In this document: positions 1 through 10,655 of the stretch, in pieces
How the letters are laid out: each line of letters starts with the position of its first letter
Position numbering within the stretch: position 1 is the stretch's first letter
Assembly (NCBI GenBank): GCA_033980235.1
Contig: CM067062.1
Coordinates: 15,713,801 to 15,777,800 of the forward strand
DNA: 64,000 nucleotides
Direction of reading: 5' to 3'
Origin: Diadema setosum
Taxonomy: Eukaryota > Echinodermata > Echinoidea > Diadematoida > Diadematidae
Program-made: the position numbers and the translations under genes
The notes under the pieces: generated by a model
Database searches by the model: none
What the model was told of the DNA's origin: nothing
Seen by the model: only the letters and a program-made list of their open reading frames with translations

Positions 1-33
1 TAATTTCGTGAGAGATTACGTCATATATGAGAT
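1..33. repeat. DIRS inverted terminal repeat, left
   Basis: Begins TAATTTCGTGAGAGATTA and is matched in reverse complement by 4783-4815 with one C/T difference. It may extend left of the window. Confidence 0.85.
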
Positions 34-224
34 TTCAAAGCCAGTGGTTACATTCTCGAGGCAACCCCCCCCCCCCCAAAAAAAAGGGGTAGGGAGCATA
101 CCTTAGATAGAGGTTCCATTGCAATTCTCATTCAGGCTGAATGCTGCATAGCTATTGTGTCTCCAAGAGTTCACAAGTTCAGGCAGTTCAAGACATGTCT
201 GCTCAAATCTTAGGGCTTCACAGT

Positions 225-1199
225 CTATTTTTTGATAATTGTTTCTACAAAGTTTTTCTCAGCAGGACAGGGCTTGTTGTAGTACTTGCGAAAGGTTCTT
301 TCGTTGGCCCAACCGGCTTGCGCAAGTATCTTAGATACTGGGAAATTTCCCTTAATGGCTGCGGAGGTAGACGCTGCCCGAGTAGAGTGCGCCTTGTAGA
401 TCCCTGTATCAATACCCGCAGCCTCCAAAACCTCCTTAATCCAGCGAGCGATTGTTTGAGAGGATACCCTGTAATACGGTTTTTTGTAGCTAACAAAAAG
501 GTACCGTTCACTAGCTCTGATCCTGCGGGTCCTTCTGATGTATTCCTGCAAGTACCTGACCACACAAAGTCTCCTGTCTGGTGGGTATGCCTGGAGCTTG
601 ACACTGTGTGAGTACTTTCCAGGCTTGCTCTGTTTTAGGAGATCATGAAGGTGAAAAGTGACTGCATTCTCTCTTAACACCATATCATCCAAGCTTAGGT
701 AGTGTAATGATTGAATCCTTTGTGCTGAGATTAATGCAATAATCACACACCTAAGCGTCATTTTTTTCAGGTCTAATATGTACGCAGGGGACCAAGAACG
801 AAGAAAATTGAAAACAAGGTTAACGTCCCACGTTTCCATGTATCTAGGCTTGGGTGGGCGTAGCTGAAAGACTCCCTTCATAAACCTCTGGATAAAGGGA
901 TGGTTTCCAACTGTAAACATAGTATCTCGAAGTATCACAAATGAAGATAGAGCACTCCGTGCTAAGTTTATGACACTGTAACCTGCCCCTTTTTCAAAGA
1001 AAATGTCACTCAGGAATTCCAGGACAGCTTGAACATCTGAATACAAGTAGTTGCTGCATTTCTTGTCACAAAATGCTTTCCATTTGTTTATGTACACTGC
1101 ATACTGTTTCTTAGTCCCTTTTCTCCAAGAGGAGGCCATTACAGCAATTATCTGTGCATTCAATCCCGCATATCTGAAGGGGTTGCACAGAACCTGCAA
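225..1199 (-). CDS. DIRS tyrosine recombinase (integrase)
   Basis: A 324-residue open frame. It would catalyse insertion of a circular DNA intermediate by a phage-integrase-type reaction, which is why DIRS elements leave no target duplication. Family residues are visible in order: the first Arg in SAQRIQSL (about residue 161), the box-II H-x-x-R in AHSTRAAS (His271, Arg274), and the catalytic Tyr in FRKYYN (about 306/307). The N-terminal part (about 20-110) looks like a SAM-like core-binding region. Its start overlaps the end of the RNase H frame by about 40 bp in another frame, as is normal for DIRS. No internal stop is seen. The true start could differ, since the first Met is chosen only by the frame. 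Confidence 0.88.
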   Translation of the reverse strand: MQVLCNPFRYAGLNAQIIAVMASSWRKGTKKQYAVYINKWKAFCDKKCSNYLYSDVQAVLEFLSDIFFEKGAGYSVINLARSALSSFVILRDTMFTVGNHPFIQRFMKGVFQLRPPKPRYMETWDVNLVFNFLRSWSPAYILDLKKMTLRCVIIALISAQRIQSLHYLSLDDMVLRENAVTFHLHDLLKQSKPGKYSHSVKLQAYPPDRRLCVVRYLQEYIRRTRRIRASERYLFVSYKKPYYRVSSQTIARWIKEVLEAAGIDTGIYKAHSTRAASTSAAIKGNFPVSKILAQAGWANERTFRKYYNKPCPAEKNFVETIIKK

Positions 1200-1936
1200 G
1201 CAAGAAGATCAATCTGAGCGTGAATTGGGTGAGGAGTGTTGGAAACTGGCAATGTTAGTAAGGATTCACTCCTATGAATAACAAGTGGTTCCTCATTCAT
1301 CATCCTGTTTAGGAGAGGAAACCATGGCTGACTTGGCCATTTTGGGACTACTAGTATCCCTGCTGCATTATCAGATTTGATTTTTTGAATGCACTTAGCA
1401 ACTAAGCAGAAAGGAGGAAATGCATAAAAGTACCACTTTCCCCAATCGAGAGTAAAGGCATCAACAGCCTTGGCATGTGGGTCGGGCAGCCATGTGACAT
1501 AGTTCTCTACCTGCTTGTTAAGTCTGGAGGCAAATAAGTCTATTTCTGGTGTCCCAAAACGTGAGGTTATTTCTTGGAAAACTGTGCGGTCAGTGAAATT
1601 TCTAGACAGCTTTCCTGGCAAGTGTGCTGCTGTGACCCAAATTTTATGAGTTTCACACCACTGCCAAATCTCTCGGGCTGCCCGATCACAGTCAAGGGAT
1701 TTAATGCCTCCCATGTTGTTAATGTACGCAACAGCAGTACTGTTATCTAGCCGTAACAAGACATGAATGTTTTGTGAATTAGAACAGAAGGACTTGAGTC
1801 CCATGCCAGCAGCCAGGGTCTCCAGATAATTAATCTTATTCTCCCTGGCTTTTTGCAGCTCGTCTTCATTCCATCTACCCCCTGTATGGGTGGTATGATC
1901 AGATGCCCCCAGCCTTTGCCACTGGCATCCGTGCAC
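1160..1936 (-). CDS. DIRS RNase H, C-terminal part in a shifted frame
   Basis: This frame continues the RNase H domain whose beginning lies in the upstream RT frame. It holds the GGRWNEDELQ segment, a NYLETLA helix and the catalytic-type LRLDNSTAVAYINN motif typical of DIRS/Ty3-like RNase H. It then runs on for about 150 residues into the region overlapping the recombinase. It has no convincing initiator of its own: the opening residues are out-of-frame translation of the RT ORF. In intact DIRS elements RT and RNase H are one ORF, so the split indicates a one-base indel or sequencing error, most likely around 1878-1905. Confidence 0.75.
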   Translation of the reverse strand: MHGCQWQRLGASDHTTHTGGRWNEDELQKARENKINYLETLAAGMGLKSFCSNSQNIHVLLRLDNSTAVAYINNMGGIKSLDCDRAAREIWQWCETHKIWVTAAHLPGKLSRNFTDRTVFQEITSRFGTPEIDLFASRLNKQVENYVTWLPDPHAKAVDAFTLDWGKWYFYAFPPFCLVAKCIQKIKSDNAAGILVVPKWPSQPWFPLLNRMMNEEPLVIHRSESLLTLPVSNTPHPIHAQIDLLACRFCATPSDMRD

Positions 1937-3261
1937 AATTCGAGCATAGGTTTAGGGTGTCGTAAGGGTGAGAAAGCAGACTGCACATTGTCTATCCCCC
2001 ATTGCAGCTCTTGTTTTGCTTCCAAAGATGGGCTCATTTTTCTGTCAAAATGCCCCTTACTCATTTTGAGTGCTTTGATTTTGTCCCTTTCTAAAGCCCT
2101 GTAATAGAGCTGTCCATACTGGACTGCGGGAAATGATGCTACCATTTTCCTGATAATTCTAGCCACCTGCCTGATACTGGGGTTTGCTATTTGCATAAGT
2201 TCAGTGCACAAGGACTGTATTTCCTCTGGCAGTCGTATTTCCTCAGGCAGTCGAATTGTCATGGTCTGAGTATTGAGAATGAAACCAAGAAATTGTATTT
2301 CTTGAGTGGGGCATAGTACTGATTTATCTGGGTGTACCAAGAACCCAAGTTGTGCAAGGATGCTAGTGGTTTCCAAAACCGTTGGCAAAGTTTGATTCTC
2401 ACTTTCTCCAATAATGAGTATATCGTCAAGGTACCCAATTACTACATGCCCTTGCTCTCTCAGTAATGTGAATGCAGGTTTCAGTAGTTTAGTGAACAAC
2501 CTTGGCGCCGTGCTCAGGCCATTAGGCAGTACTTTGAATTGCCAAAGTTGATTTTTCCAGGAGAACTTTAAGAACTTCCTGTGTGCTGGGTGCACAGGTA
2601 CTGTATAGTACGCGTCCCGAAGGTCGACTGAAGCTAAGAAGCTATTTCCTGAAATGAGTTCAATAGCAGTATGGATATTTTCCATCTTAAAATGCTGGTA
2701 CTGGAGATGTTTGTTGAGATCAGACAGGTCTAGGATAACGCGTGTACCCCAATCTTTTTTAGGCCGTGTAAAAATATTAGACACGTATTCTCCAGTTTCC
2801 CTCTGGCACTGTTCAATTACTCCCTTGTCACGGAGTTTCGAAATTTCGAGATCAATATCAGCCTCTTCGGCTTTATCACATCGAAAAAGGTAAGGGGGTT
2901 TAGTTCTAGATGGTGCACCCATCTCTTTACTGAATTCAAGCCTGTAACCACTTACAGCATTTAGCACATGTGGGTCTGAAGTAATTTTGTGCCACTTTGG
3001 GAAGAATTGCTTCAGTCGACCTCCTACCACAGGTTCTACATTATCATGATGACATAGCTTTGCTTGATCACTAAAAAGGGATGTTATATTTACCTCGTCA
3101 GTTGAACTGGAGGTTATCGTGCTCTCTTCATCCCTGAGCCTTGCTTGCTCCCGCAGTGCGGTTGGTGCTGGCTGGGATGTGTGAAGGTGTGAGGAGCTGG
3201 CGGCTTCCCCCTCCCCTTGGGGCGCTGGCCTAAAAAAGCATGGCTGGTAGCTCCAGTCCAC
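1747..3261 (-). CDS. DIRS reverse transcriptase with start of RNase H
   Basis: A 504-residue open frame. RT motifs appear in order: a KKDWGTRVILDLSDLN finger motif, SVDLRDAYYTVPVHP (catalytic Asp of motif A), LPNGLSTAPRLFTK (motif B) and GYLDDILIIG (YLDD active site, near residue 277), followed by FLGFILN and the first RNase H Asp in CTDASGKGWG. After GWGHLIIPP the frame diverges from family sequence and stops, while the expected continuation is in the next frame, so the product is truncated inside RNase H. The 5' end overlaps the gag-like ORF by about 150 bp in a different frame. Confidence 0.85.
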   Translation of the reverse strand: MDWSYQPCFFRPAPQGEGEAASSSHLHTSQPAPTALREQARLRDEESTITSSSTDEVNITSLFSDQAKLCHHDNVEPVVGGRLKQFFPKWHKITSDPHVLNAVSGYRLEFSKEMGAPSRTKPPYLFRCDKAEEADIDLEISKLRDKGVIEQCQRETGEYVSNIFTRPKKDWGTRVILDLSDLNKHLQYQHFKMENIHTAIELISGNSFLASVDLRDAYYTVPVHPAHRKFLKFSWKNQLWQFKVLPNGLSTAPRLFTKLLKPAFTLLREQGHVVIGYLDDILIIGESENQTLPTVLETTSILAQLGFLVHPDKSVLCPTQEIQFLGFILNTQTMTIRLPEEIRLPEEIQSLCTELMQIANPSIRQVARIIRKMVASFPAVQYGQLYYRALERDKIKALKMSKGHFDRKMSPSLEAKQELQWGIDNVQSAFSPLRHPKPMLELCTDASGKGWGHLIIPPIQGVDGMKTSCKKPGRIRLIIWRPWLLAWDSSPSVLIHKTFMSCYG

Positions 3262-4568
3262 GGTCCTTTTGCACCTGTAGGCCTAGTCACATCACTTGTG
3301 CTTGCACGAGATGTAGTCCAGCCCGCGTCGCGGTACTGTTGGGGCAAATTTGAGCTTCCTGATGTAATCTTGCTCCTGCCCTTGCCATATGCACTCCTGC
3401 CATAGTCATATGGGCTGAAACGCTGCTTTTTGTATTGTCTGCTATGCTCACTCCTGAGGACACCCTCAGTTGCTTTTTGTTCATCTCTTATGTCTTTCAT
3501 TTGCTTTCCCAGGTCGTCACCGAAAAGGAATTTGGAGACCGGTGTAGAGGGCTTGCAGAGATGTTGGAATTGATAACCAATGTCTGGTTTCATGAATTCC
3601 TTACGTAAGGAATTTAGCTCAAAGTTCGCACTGCACAGAAGTGCTAGTGCATCTTGTTGCTGTTCAGTAATATCCTGTGCTGACACTGTATGTATGTAGG
3701 CATTGATGCCTCTCGTGAGATTCTTTTGGAGTCTCTGAAATTTGAGGTCTCGTGTCTTTGAAAAGGCAGGTAGCCCATTCCAGATTCTTTGGTTGACTTT
3801 CGGCACATCCACCAGCTCACAGTTGCTGGGGATGGGGTATTTAGTGATCGTTTCATCTACCACTTTGGGCTCAAGCTGGTGGGTCAGAAGGTAGGCTGTA
3901 GACTTAGCAATTTCTGGGTCAATGGGGGGACCAACTTCCTCAGCCACAGCAAATTTGGCTGCAATGTTTGGAACTTTTTCCACTACAGGAGGGGAAACTT
4001 CGCCTTCTTCAATATCAAATTTGTCATCCTGACAACTATCCCCTTGACCTGGTTGGATAATCACAGAGTGTTCATCCATATCTCGGCCCAGAAATGGTGC
4101 CGCATATTCATCATCATAATGGCAGTCAGTATCTGCCGAGTCAGAAGGGGAGTATTCAGAACGAGTCCTGATACTCTTTCCAATGCCACCACCTTCACGG
4201 GCTGGTGTCTGCTTTGCCGACTGTGCCTCCACAAATTGAACAACCACAGCTAATTGGCCTTCCAGCTTGCCGAGTCTATCCTCCAAAGTTGAAACTTTAG
4301 AGGCCAGTTTGGCAGGTGGTTTCACTGTTTTGTTTGCACCGGTACTACCACTAGGGTTAGCACTGCTTGTAGTTGCAGTAGTACTATTACTAGTACCTGC
4401 CTTGCCGGCTCTAGTAGGCGTTTTACCTTTGGCTGTCGCAGTTTTCTGCTTGCACTCTTGTGCGTGTTGTTCTCCGCGACCCCCGCCGGTGGCTGCCGGG
4501 GACGCAACTGCTGTCAGCAACGGTGGTGCGGCTGCGCCGCCCACGTTTGGAACGTTGGTCGAAGACAT
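3114..4568 (-). CDS. DIRS gag-like protein
   Basis: A 484-residue ORF at the 5' end of the element, starting at the ATG at 4568. The first ~100 residues are low-complexity Ala/Thr/Ser/Gly. They are followed by a short coiled-coil-like stretch (KVSTLEDRLGKLEGQL), an acidic region, a more globular middle, and a basic Gly/Arg-rich C-terminus. No CCHC zinc knuckle is visible. Position and composition match the structural ORF of DIRS elements; there is no catalytic motif. Confidence 0.7.
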   Translation of the reverse strand: MSSTNVPNVGGAAAPPLLTAVASPAATGGGRGEQHAQECKQKTATAKGKTPTRAGKAGTSNSTTATTSSANPSGSTGANKTVKPPAKLASKVSTLEDRLGKLEGQLAVVVQFVEAQSAKQTPAREGGGIGKSIRTRSEYSPSDSADTDCHYDDEYAAPFLGRDMDEHSVIIQPGQGDSCQDDKFDIEEGEVSPPVVEKVPNIAAKFAVAEEVGPPIDPEIAKSTAYLLTHQLEPKVVDETITKYPIPSNCELVDVPKVNQRIWNGLPAFSKTRDLKFQRLQKNLTRGINAYIHTVSAQDITEQQQDALALLCSANFELNSLRKEFMKPDIGYQFQHLCKPSTPVSKFLFGDDLGKQMKDIRDEQKATEGVLRSEHSRQYKKQRFSPYDYGRSAYGKGRSKITSGSSNLPQQYRDAGWTTSRASTSDVTRPTGAKGPWTGATSHAFLGQRPKGRGKPPAPHTFTHPSQHQPHCGSKQGSGMKRAR

Positions 4569-4782
4569 AAATTCCGTTGCTGTTCAGCTGAAGAATGATC
4601 GTAAAAACCAGAAAAAACCTGGCAAAACCTCCCGTTGAGGTAACTTTAGCTATCATGTCTATCCAACTCGAACGAAACTTGAAGTTTCAAGTGCAAATCC
4701 GGCGAATTTTCCGATGCACAGAAATTCGCGTGTAAGCAAGATGGCGGCGACTAACGAATTGAGTGGCGCGCGCACTAGCGGG

Positions 4783-4815
4783 ATCTCATATATGACATAA
4801 TCTCTCACGAAATTA
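4783..4815. repeat. DIRS inverted terminal repeat, right
   Basis: Reverse complement of bases 1-33 with a single mismatch. It lies upstream of the gag-like ORF on the minus strand, so it holds the element's 5' end. RAD1 intron sequence follows. Confidence 0.85.
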
Positions 4816-5147
4816 CGATATAAAATACTGTGAGATGAATATTTAGCACTAAACAATAATTTCTATTTCAATCCATGGTATAATGTGAGTTGACAAATCT
4901 GAAGATTAAAACAATACTGTGTTTTCATTCTGGTGCAAACAGAATACTAACTTGAGCACTAAAAAACAAAAAACAAACAAACAAACAAAAAACATCATGC
5001 CATTCACCCCTGTCGCAAAATCAAGGGGAATTTGAGAGGGCTACAAACATGTACGTGTAAGAATACAGAATATCGGTAAAATGAATTACCGGTACTTTAA
5101 AAGCTTGATCTAAAGTTGAATTGAGGATCATCTTAAGAACCACCTAC
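4816..5147. other. RAD1 intron sequence between DIRS element and exon 2
   Basis: AT-rich sequence with an (AAAC)n stretch near 4975-4992. No exon or other structure is recognised. Confidence 0.5.
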
Positions 5148-5303
5148 CAACAGAACAGACAGATTTATCTTGAAGGTTGCTGTGGGGTCCCGCATGTAGT
5201 ACTCTTGAAAGATGTTGGCTTGGATGAAGGCGTTGGCCTGTACACACTTGGCATCCTCCACTGTTACCTTAAGTCCATTCTCACTCGCACAGAATGTGGC
5301 TAG
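5148..5303 (-). CDS. RAD1: RAD1 coding exon 2
   Basis: 52 codons between a CCCCACCCCCAG acceptor and a GTAGGT donor, running from LATFCASENG to INLSVLL. The next human residues (DCLSIFG) are not found in the remaining 330 bp before the DIRS element. Confidence 0.92.
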
Positions 5304-8300
5304 CTGGGGGTGGGGAACACAGAGATGTTATGCGTAATATACAGGGTTTAGAGCAGCATACTGTAATTCAGAATGTAGGTGTGCCAATTGCATTTGTTTA
5401 TCATTTTATAGTCAATATGTTGAAAAGTAGCTGCCCCTTCATTTCATAGTCAGTGTGTTGGAAAGTAGCTGTCCCTTTCATACAAAAATACTGTGGAGAT
5501 ATGTCAGTCAAAAATACAAGTTTATTGAAGGTGCTTGTTTAAGTAGTCTTCAGGCAAAACTAACAGATTTTGTCTAATGACTTGCTTTAAAGGGGAAGGC
5601 TAGTAACTGATCAGTGGGAATCAGTGGAAATGCTGGGAGATGATTGTTCCAATCCTTATGGGATTCATTCAAGAGTTCATTGTATATCTATTATTGTGTG
5701 AAAATGATTTGCTTCAGAACAGTCACATATTCAGGTAATGTGCAGATTAATGCTCCGTCACTGACCAGGGACGCAAACCTGGAAGCATTAAACTGCACAT
5801 TACTTGAATATGAGACCATTCTGAAGCAAATCATTTTCACACAACAATAGATATACAATGAACTCTTGAATGAATCCCATAAGGATTGGAACAATCATCT
5901 CCCAGCATTTCCACTGATTCCCACTGATCAGTTACTAGCCTTCCCCTTTAATCTCTGAGCAGAAATATCAGTGTATACCAACCATACTACATTTCAAGAA
6001 ATTATCACTGTTCTTATTTTGATATAACGCAAAGACTGTTGGAATTATTAAAAGGGCTGCTTGAATCACAAAAAGTGAGTGAATATCTACATCTGGGCAG
6101 TTCCACGGTAACTGACGTTACACGTAAGGATTTTCATGAAATTGTTTACCTTGTAGTTTTGTGAATGAAAGCACCTTGGGCTTGCAATTAGCATTGATGA
6201 ATAAGTTCATTAGAATGAAGAAATAGGTGGAAAGTTTTTCTCTCAAACTGCATTTCTTATCACATAGCAAGTGAAAATGTGTCGGTAACTGACGTTACGG
6301 AAAAAGGACATGGGAAATTATGGTGTAGATGTAAATGGAAATATCTCATGTCCTTGACTTTTAGCCTTTATGTGTTTAATATGGCAATACACCTAGGTTC
6401 TTAGGAACAGGTGTGCAAAATTATGTGCACTTTAGTTGTCTCCTTTTACCACCATGCCAATTTCAGTGAAGGCATGACGGTAACTGACGTTACGTAACTG
6501 GCGTTACGCTTACATTTGCCATAGGGTTTACACATGCAAAATCATGATTGGGAATAGCTATGTGATATTTCATAATTCTGACCATTCAGAATGATTTGGT
6601 TGATATGGAGTTATACCTTGGTTCATCAGTCATAAATACACAATGAAATGAAACAGTCGTCCATTTTCTTTGTGTTCTATGAAAACTTAAAGGTAAATAT
6701 GTCAGTAACTGACGTTACACATACTTTGCTGTGGGGTTTATAGAGAACTAATTTATTTAACAGGTTATTATACTGCTGCAATGTACCAGTGACAATCCCA
6801 GGCAACTACAGCAACAAATTAAAACAAAATCTAAAGACACAAATAATATTGGGTGGGCCCTTAGGGGGCACCCCCCCCCCCCATGCCATAGCACAGTTGG
6901 GCAAAAATAATGTAAATGCACAAGAGGATATTTCTTGACATTTGTCTGAAGATTTAATTTTTATTCAACATTTATGATTACACAGAGCCATTAATAGATT
7001 AAGCAGTTCCAAGTATGAATTTATTGACATGGCTAAGGGCTTTTTTGTTTGTTTGTTTGTTTTTTAATGAACAGGAAAGTTTTTATCTACATACAAACAT
7101 GTAGAGTGCTCCACCCATAATACCTTGTAGTACTACACAAAACATGGATATTTTTGTGCTTGAAAAAAATATCAAAATATCTTCCAGGTCATGGGGAAAA
7201 AAACATGTATCAACTCGTAAATATGCATAAATATGTATGAAATCTATTGTGATATATTTCTCCTTCTTTTCTTTATTTTACTCCTGATGATCTCCATCAT
7301 CAATTGATTTAAATGAAAAGTGTCGCACTTTTAATATTTCTCTGTGAAGAAGAAAAATAAATGCTTTTTTGGTCAAAAGAGCATTATTGTTTTATTCCTA
7401 GCTTGAAGTAATTTAACTGTTTTTCTTTTCCTTTTCACTGATATATCACAACTTGCTAATCCATTCGAGATACCAAGAAATCGGACTTTGCAACGAAAGA
7501 ATACTAAAATCAATATAAAAAACTCTTCCTGTTCATTATTATCATGTGTTGTATTACAAAATGTCCCTGCATGAATAGAATTAAGTAATCAACAAATACA
7601 CACTGTATGAACATTTTTTTTAAACCCTATAGAATCCTCTCTCACTTTGAGCAACATCAGTGTTAAGTTTCAAACAATAATGAGTTCATGCCTTACGTAC
7701 ACAAGATGAGCCATGTTAACTACACGAGAAGAAATATCTGTTTGTGCATTTGCCTTGAGGTAGAAACTTGACTAAGCTTCCTGAAAAAAAAAGAAAAATG
7801 CCAGCAAAAGCAAACATTGGTGAAGATTGTTAAACTGTTGGTATACAGCTGTGCAGAAGTTTGTTTGTTTGTTTGTTTGTTTTATTTTGTAGAAAATGTG
7901 GTTAACATGCAATCATGTCACTGATTAGGCCTACAAACTTTGGTAGCTTTATCATCTTGTAGGACTGGGAATGTACTAATTTGAGTGCATATATACTGCA
8001 TGTGGCAAACTAAACTTCCAGATGATTTAACCTTAAACTTGTGCTGAATCAAAAATCGAAAGCTCAAGCTCCCCCCCCCCAAAAAAAAGAAGATAATCAT
8101 GGTAAATGAATGAATAAATGAATTTAGAAATAAAATAAAATTAAAAAAAATATATCCATGGACATACCATGGTAATGACATCATTTCCTATGAAAGGGAT
8201 TGCTGCTCTTTGTTGTAAGTTGACTTCCCAGATGTATTGAAATGGCCAAAAGTCAAAAAATTTGCCTCAGTTATAATTACTGTCATGGTAACTGACGTTA

Positions 8301-8925
8301 CATACTCGTGTATGACGTTTCGGTAACTGACGTTACACATTTTGTAGTGTTCATTTTGACTCTCCAGTATGCCAAGTATCCTTATTTCTGGTATTAAAAT
8401 AAAGGCATATGGGCATACATTAGAAATCCCAAGTTACATCATACAGCTCACTTCCTTTGATAAATAAACTTAAAAATTCCTTATTTTTGGTAACTGACGT
8501 TACATCCATCATTATCAAAGTAATTAACAGTTTTTATCAAATTCTTTAAAGCTACCAGCTTTTTTTTCTATCGTGTGGTAAAAGACTTCTCTGGTAACTG
8601 CATACATATGAAAGATTGTTGTTTAGAGTACTAATAAAGTGGATATACAGAGAGTAAGTTATGCGACAATACACTCTTTTCACCATTGAGTTATAGGCAT
8701 ATTTTGGCAGCCATTTTGAAAATCAAAATGGCCGCTTTTAGTGAAAAACATAATGATTCTTAAAACTTCAACTCAAGTACTGTCTGAAAATGTATGGTGT
8801 TTGAAACAAATATCATTTTGAATTTTTGGCACCTGTGTCCTAGTTACCGTGGAATTGCCCATCTACCAAAGCCCATATTCTTCTCACCTTACTTTCCTTT
8901 CACTCTTGGTGTGTGTATTTTGTGT

Positions 8926-8956
<31 letters not shown>

Positions 8957-10621
8957 GGTGTGTGTGTGTGTGTGTGTGTGTGTGTACATGTGTACTTTAT
9001 ACTGATTTCTTCATTTTGTAACAATGGATAAAGTGGAGAAATTATGGAATGAACTGAATAAAAATAAACAGGAATAAATTGTAGATTGGAATACTTTCCC
9101 TAGTGTTACATCAGAAAATCATTATTTGTTAATTCCTGCAAGAAAGCTCTAATGTCGATTACAATTAAGTCGCCACTACCTAAAGTCATCAGACATTCAC
9201 ATCGCATTAATGCGCGCCGCGATCGGAGATCAGCTGGGGCGATGGATTTTCATCACTCTCAAAAGACATTCCTAATTCACCTTTTTCCTGCATAAAAACA
9301 CAAATAATTGTAATCCAAATGTATTTTACCGTTGTATAGGTGACAAAAACCATTTTTAATGCGAGAACGTTTTTGATTTTGAATGGATTTCAAGTGGTAG
9401 ATTGATAAAGTTTTTCAAACATCATGATACACAATGTATCCTACATTGAAGTGTGTGTATAACACATCATCTGTTAATAATACGTGACATGCTATGGGCG
9501 GCGAACTGATACAGTGCCTATCGTTAGTTCACCAACCCAGGAGTGCAAAGGAATTACAAGCAAGTGGAAACTAAGCGGTAATTGACATTAGTTGTAGATT
9601 TCAGTTGATTATCTGATTCCTATGTATCTTGTAAACAATATCAACAAGAATGATGCCAATGGACATAGTGGTACAATTCCATGTACATTTTATGTACCAT
9701 ATTTAAATACAAGTAATAATGTATCAATCGAGCAAACTTGGCTAATAACAGAGCGGAGAATGTTTATCACATTTAGTCGAGGTTATTTGATAAATATGGA
9801 ATACAAAAAATACTGACTGATATCAATCCAACTTGACGTACAATAAATGTAGATAATTGTTTACACATACTGACTAGTGTTTTGTAAATCTATTAAATTT
9901 AAATACTGAAGTAGTGGAGAATGTCTGGGCCGGGGCCTCTGGTCGGTGAAGGGGAACTTAGTTCAACACTGATGATAGTAAACTATCGTGTTTACCTCCA
10001 GACAGTATATGATTTATCATTTGACTTGATGAAATCCTTGCAATCTGGGTCCTGGTTTACTTTCTTGAATCTGAATGTTTGATGGAAGTGAGCTTGCTGT
10101 TGTGTAGCTACAATCTAAATGAGATATAAAACTCGTCACTGAAGACGAGTTAGGTGATACGCTGGGGGTCATCAGATATCAGTCACGGGTGATCGACAAC
10201 AAAAATTATGTAAAATAGTGACTTGAAGTTATATTGAGATGCATTCATGAAGTCCAGTTCTTTATACAGTCCTACATAATTCAGATCAAATTGTTTCTGT
10301 CATGCAACGAAGTCGAAATTTCATGCGTGTGTGGGTGTGTGCAAGTCGATTTGACAAGTTATGTAACTGAATATTTACCAACAGTTCTTCACAATGAAAA
10401 AAACAAAACAAGAATCAAACATGGTGATAAACACCTAACATTAAACATTTGTATTTTCAAATATGAACTTAGACCATTATTTGCATAACCAAGAGGGCTA
10501 CAATGTATGTCTAATCCCGTCGTCATTATATAATATGATCAGTTTGACAAACTCAATAAGCCTGCAAAATTTTGCAGCAGTCGAAGCAATGTAGTCTCCA
10601 ACACAAAACAAAGGGATATTA

Positions 10622-10655
<34 letters not shown>

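Larger units (their letters stand above)
1..4815 (-). mobile_element. DIRS-type tyrosine-recombinase retrotransposon
   Basis: Read on the minus strand, the element has the order gag-like ORF, reverse transcriptase, RNase H, tyrosine recombinase. It has no aspartic protease or DDE integrase. This order, with a tyrosine recombinase overlapping the RNase H frame, is diagnostic of the DIRS order. The termini are inverted rather than direct repeats: bases 1-33 match the reverse complement of 4783-4815 with one mismatch, as expected of DIRS1-like rather than Ngaro-like elements. The left end coincides with the window edge, so the true terminus may lie further left. The element is in the same orientation as RAD1, whose exon 2 ends 332 bp away. 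The gag and recombinase frames look open; the RT/RNase H frame is broken (see below), so this copy is probably not autonomous. Confidence 0.9.

Noticed and set aside
141..611. 156-residue plus-strand open frame at the left edge
   Set aside because: It lies antisense to the DIRS tyrosine recombinase ORF and has no recognisable motif; a shadow of the real frame.
5644..5894. Two opposite-strand ORFs with nearly the same peptide
   Set aside because: They arise because the region is a palindromic MITE; not a protein gene.
8794..9031. Cys/Val-rich open frames
   Set aside because: Translation of the TG microsatellite.
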